DNA of 64,000 nucleotides from Cupriavidus sp. AU9028 (GTDB lineage Bacteria; Pseudomonadota; Gammaproteobacteria; Burkholderiales; Burkholderiaceae): NCBI RefSeq assembly GCF_019795295.1, contig NZ_JAIMCG010000004.1, positions 248,001 to 312,000 of the forward strand, read 5' to 3'. Shown piece by piece: positions 63,108 to 64,000 of this stretch (position 1 is its first letter; each line of letters starts with the position of its first letter). The notes under the pieces were generated by a model. It saw only the letters and a program-made list of their open reading frames with translations, ran no database searches and was not told where the DNA came from. The position numbers and the translations under genes were made by a program.

Positions 63108-64000
63108 TCACAGATTGGGCGCCAGCGCCCGCTCCACGCTGGCGCGGTCTTCGCCGCGCCGTGCCGCCATATCCTCCACCTGATCCTGGCCGATCTTGCC
63201 GACCGAGAAGTAGGTCGCGTCAGGGTGCGACAGATAGAAGCCGCTGACCGAGGCGGCCGGGGTCATTGCCAGCGCCTCCGTCAGTTGCATGCCGATCTCC
63301 GGTGCGTCGAGGACATCGAACATGGCGCGCTTGACGGTGTGCTCGGGGCAAGCCGGGTACCCGGGAGCAGGACGGATCCCGCGGTAGGCTTCCGCGATCA
63401 GCTGTTCGTTGTCCAGCGCCTCGTCGGCAGCGTATCCCCACAGGTCGGTCCGCACGCGCTGATGCAGGCATTCGGCGAAGGCCTCGGCCAGACGGTCGGC
63501 CAGCGCCTTCAGCATGATGGCGCTGTAGTCGTCGTGGTCCGCTTCGAACTGCGCCTCCTTCTTTTCCACGCCCAGGCCGGCGGTCACCGCGAACATCCCG
63601 ATGTAGTCGGCCACTCCGCTGTCCTTTGGCGCGATGAAATCGGCCAGGCAACGGTTTGGACGCGGCACGCCATCGATCACCGGGCGCTCGGATTGCTGGC
63701 GCACGTTGTGCCAGGTCAGCGCGACCTTGCTGCGGGTCTCGTCCGTATAGATCTCGATGTCATCGTCATTGACCGTATTGGCCGGCAGCAGCGCGATGAC
63801 GCCGTTGGCGCTGAGCCAGCGACCCTGGATCAGGCGCGACAGCATGGCCTTGCCATCGGAGAAAACGCGGCGCGCGGACTCGCCGACGATCTCGTCATTG
63901 AGAATGGCGGGGAATTTGCCGGCGAGGTCCCAGGTCTGGAAGAACGGGCCCCAGTCGATGTAGTTGGCCAGTTCGGCAAGATCGTAGTTGCGGAACACGC
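63108..64000 (-). CDS. metH: Cobalamin-dependent methionine synthase, C-terminal part (5' end off window)
   Basis: MetH methylates homocysteine using methylcobalamin and methyltetrahydrofolate. Visible are about 297 C-terminal residues, the AdoMet-binding reactivation domain: YIDWGPFFQTWDLAGKFP, DDIEIYTDETRSKVALTWHN, DYIGMFAVTAGLG and the AdoMet-binding RPAPGYPACPEHT, ending ERALAPNL. Gene start and the homocysteine, folate and cobalamin domains lie beyond the right edge. No defect seen in the visible part. Confidence 0.97.
   Translation of the reverse strand, partial: VFRNYDLAELANYIDWGPFFQTWDLAGKFPAILNDEIVGESARRVFSDGKAMLSRLIQGRWLSANGVIALLPANTVNDDDIEIYTDETRSKVALTWHNVRQQSERPVIDGVPRPNRCLADFIAPKDSGVADYIGMFAVTAGLGVEKKEAQFEADHDDYSAIMLKALADRLAEAFAECLHQRVRTDLWGYAADEALDNEQLIAEAYRGIRPAPGYPACPEHTVKRAMFDVLDAPEIGMQLTEALAMTPAASVSGFYLSHPDATYFSVGKIGQDQVEDMAARRGEDRASVERALAPNL

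Noticed and set aside
1-64000. tRNA, rRNA, CRISPR arrays, transposases, phage integrases
   Set aside because: None seen: no cloverleaf-like tRNA sequence, no regular spaced repeats and no transposase or integrase motifs among the recognised proteins. A covariance-model scan would be needed to exclude small RNAs.

Overview
The window reads as chromosomal DNA of a high-GC betaproteobacterium of the order Burkholderiales, most likely Cupriavidus or a close Ralstonia relative. The basis is gene content and order: hslVU, a zinc-finger-less DksA next to two COG0523 (CobW-like) GTPases and a Zur-like Fur protein, several Bug/TctC-type periplasmic receptors, and a liu leucine-degradation cluster with a biotin operon inside it. 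The genus is inference from gene families, not a database match. No rRNA, tRNA, CRISPR array or insertion sequence was seen.

Left part (1-16.1 kb). After a truncated exported Cys-pair repeat protein and a poorly coding stretch comes a two-gene unit (1455-5209) that looks acquired: a 570-residue protein with three long hydrophobic segments, then a 673-residue helical-repeat protein whose N-terminus resembles an F-box. A strong terminator and the convergent hslVU operon follow. Next are an orphan Bug receptor and a zinc-starvation block: zur-like regulator, cobW GTPase, dksA, second cobW GTPase, DUF2946 protein and a ZnuD-like TonB receptor. Matching inverted repeats (TTGCAAC-N3-GTTGCAA type) lie before the regulator and before the second GTPase.

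Middle part (16.3-45.6 kb). A family-5 ABC binding protein, an unrecognised helical protein and several small housekeeping genes precede about 22 kb of minus-strand genes. These hold all steps from isovaleryl-CoA to acetoacetate and acetyl-CoA (liuA, liuB, liuC, liuD, liuE), a thiolase, a second acyl-CoA dehydrogenase, aceK, a carbonic anhydrase, a glyoxylate/hydroxypyruvate reductase and bioA-bioF-bioD-bioB. The biotin genes and carbonic anhydrase could supply the cofactor and bicarbonate that methylcrotonyl-CoA carboxylase needs. A MerR regulator (LiuR) and two near-identical 22-bp palindromes sit at the head of the cluster.

Right part (45.5-64 kb). A LysR-controlled set (DHDPS-family lyase, Bug receptor, semialdehyde dehydrogenase) probably degrades a sugar acid. 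Then come the conserved argS-SPOR-dsbA-SDR block and an envelope/stress group: ferritin-like protein, DUF883, two DUF1328 proteins, CHASE3 histidine kinase, entericidin and two response regulators. The window ends with an 850-residue protein built like the SopA/NleL effectors (pentapeptide beta-helix, then a HECT-like E3 ligase with probable catalytic Cys813), and with the 3' half of metH.

The most striking content is the set of effector-like genes. The F-box-like repeat protein at the left end and the SopA-like HECT-type ligase at the right end both point to eukaryotic ubiquitin pathways. A third helical-repeat orphan lies at 17.9-19.2 kb. No secretion-system genes are in the window, so secretion remains inference.
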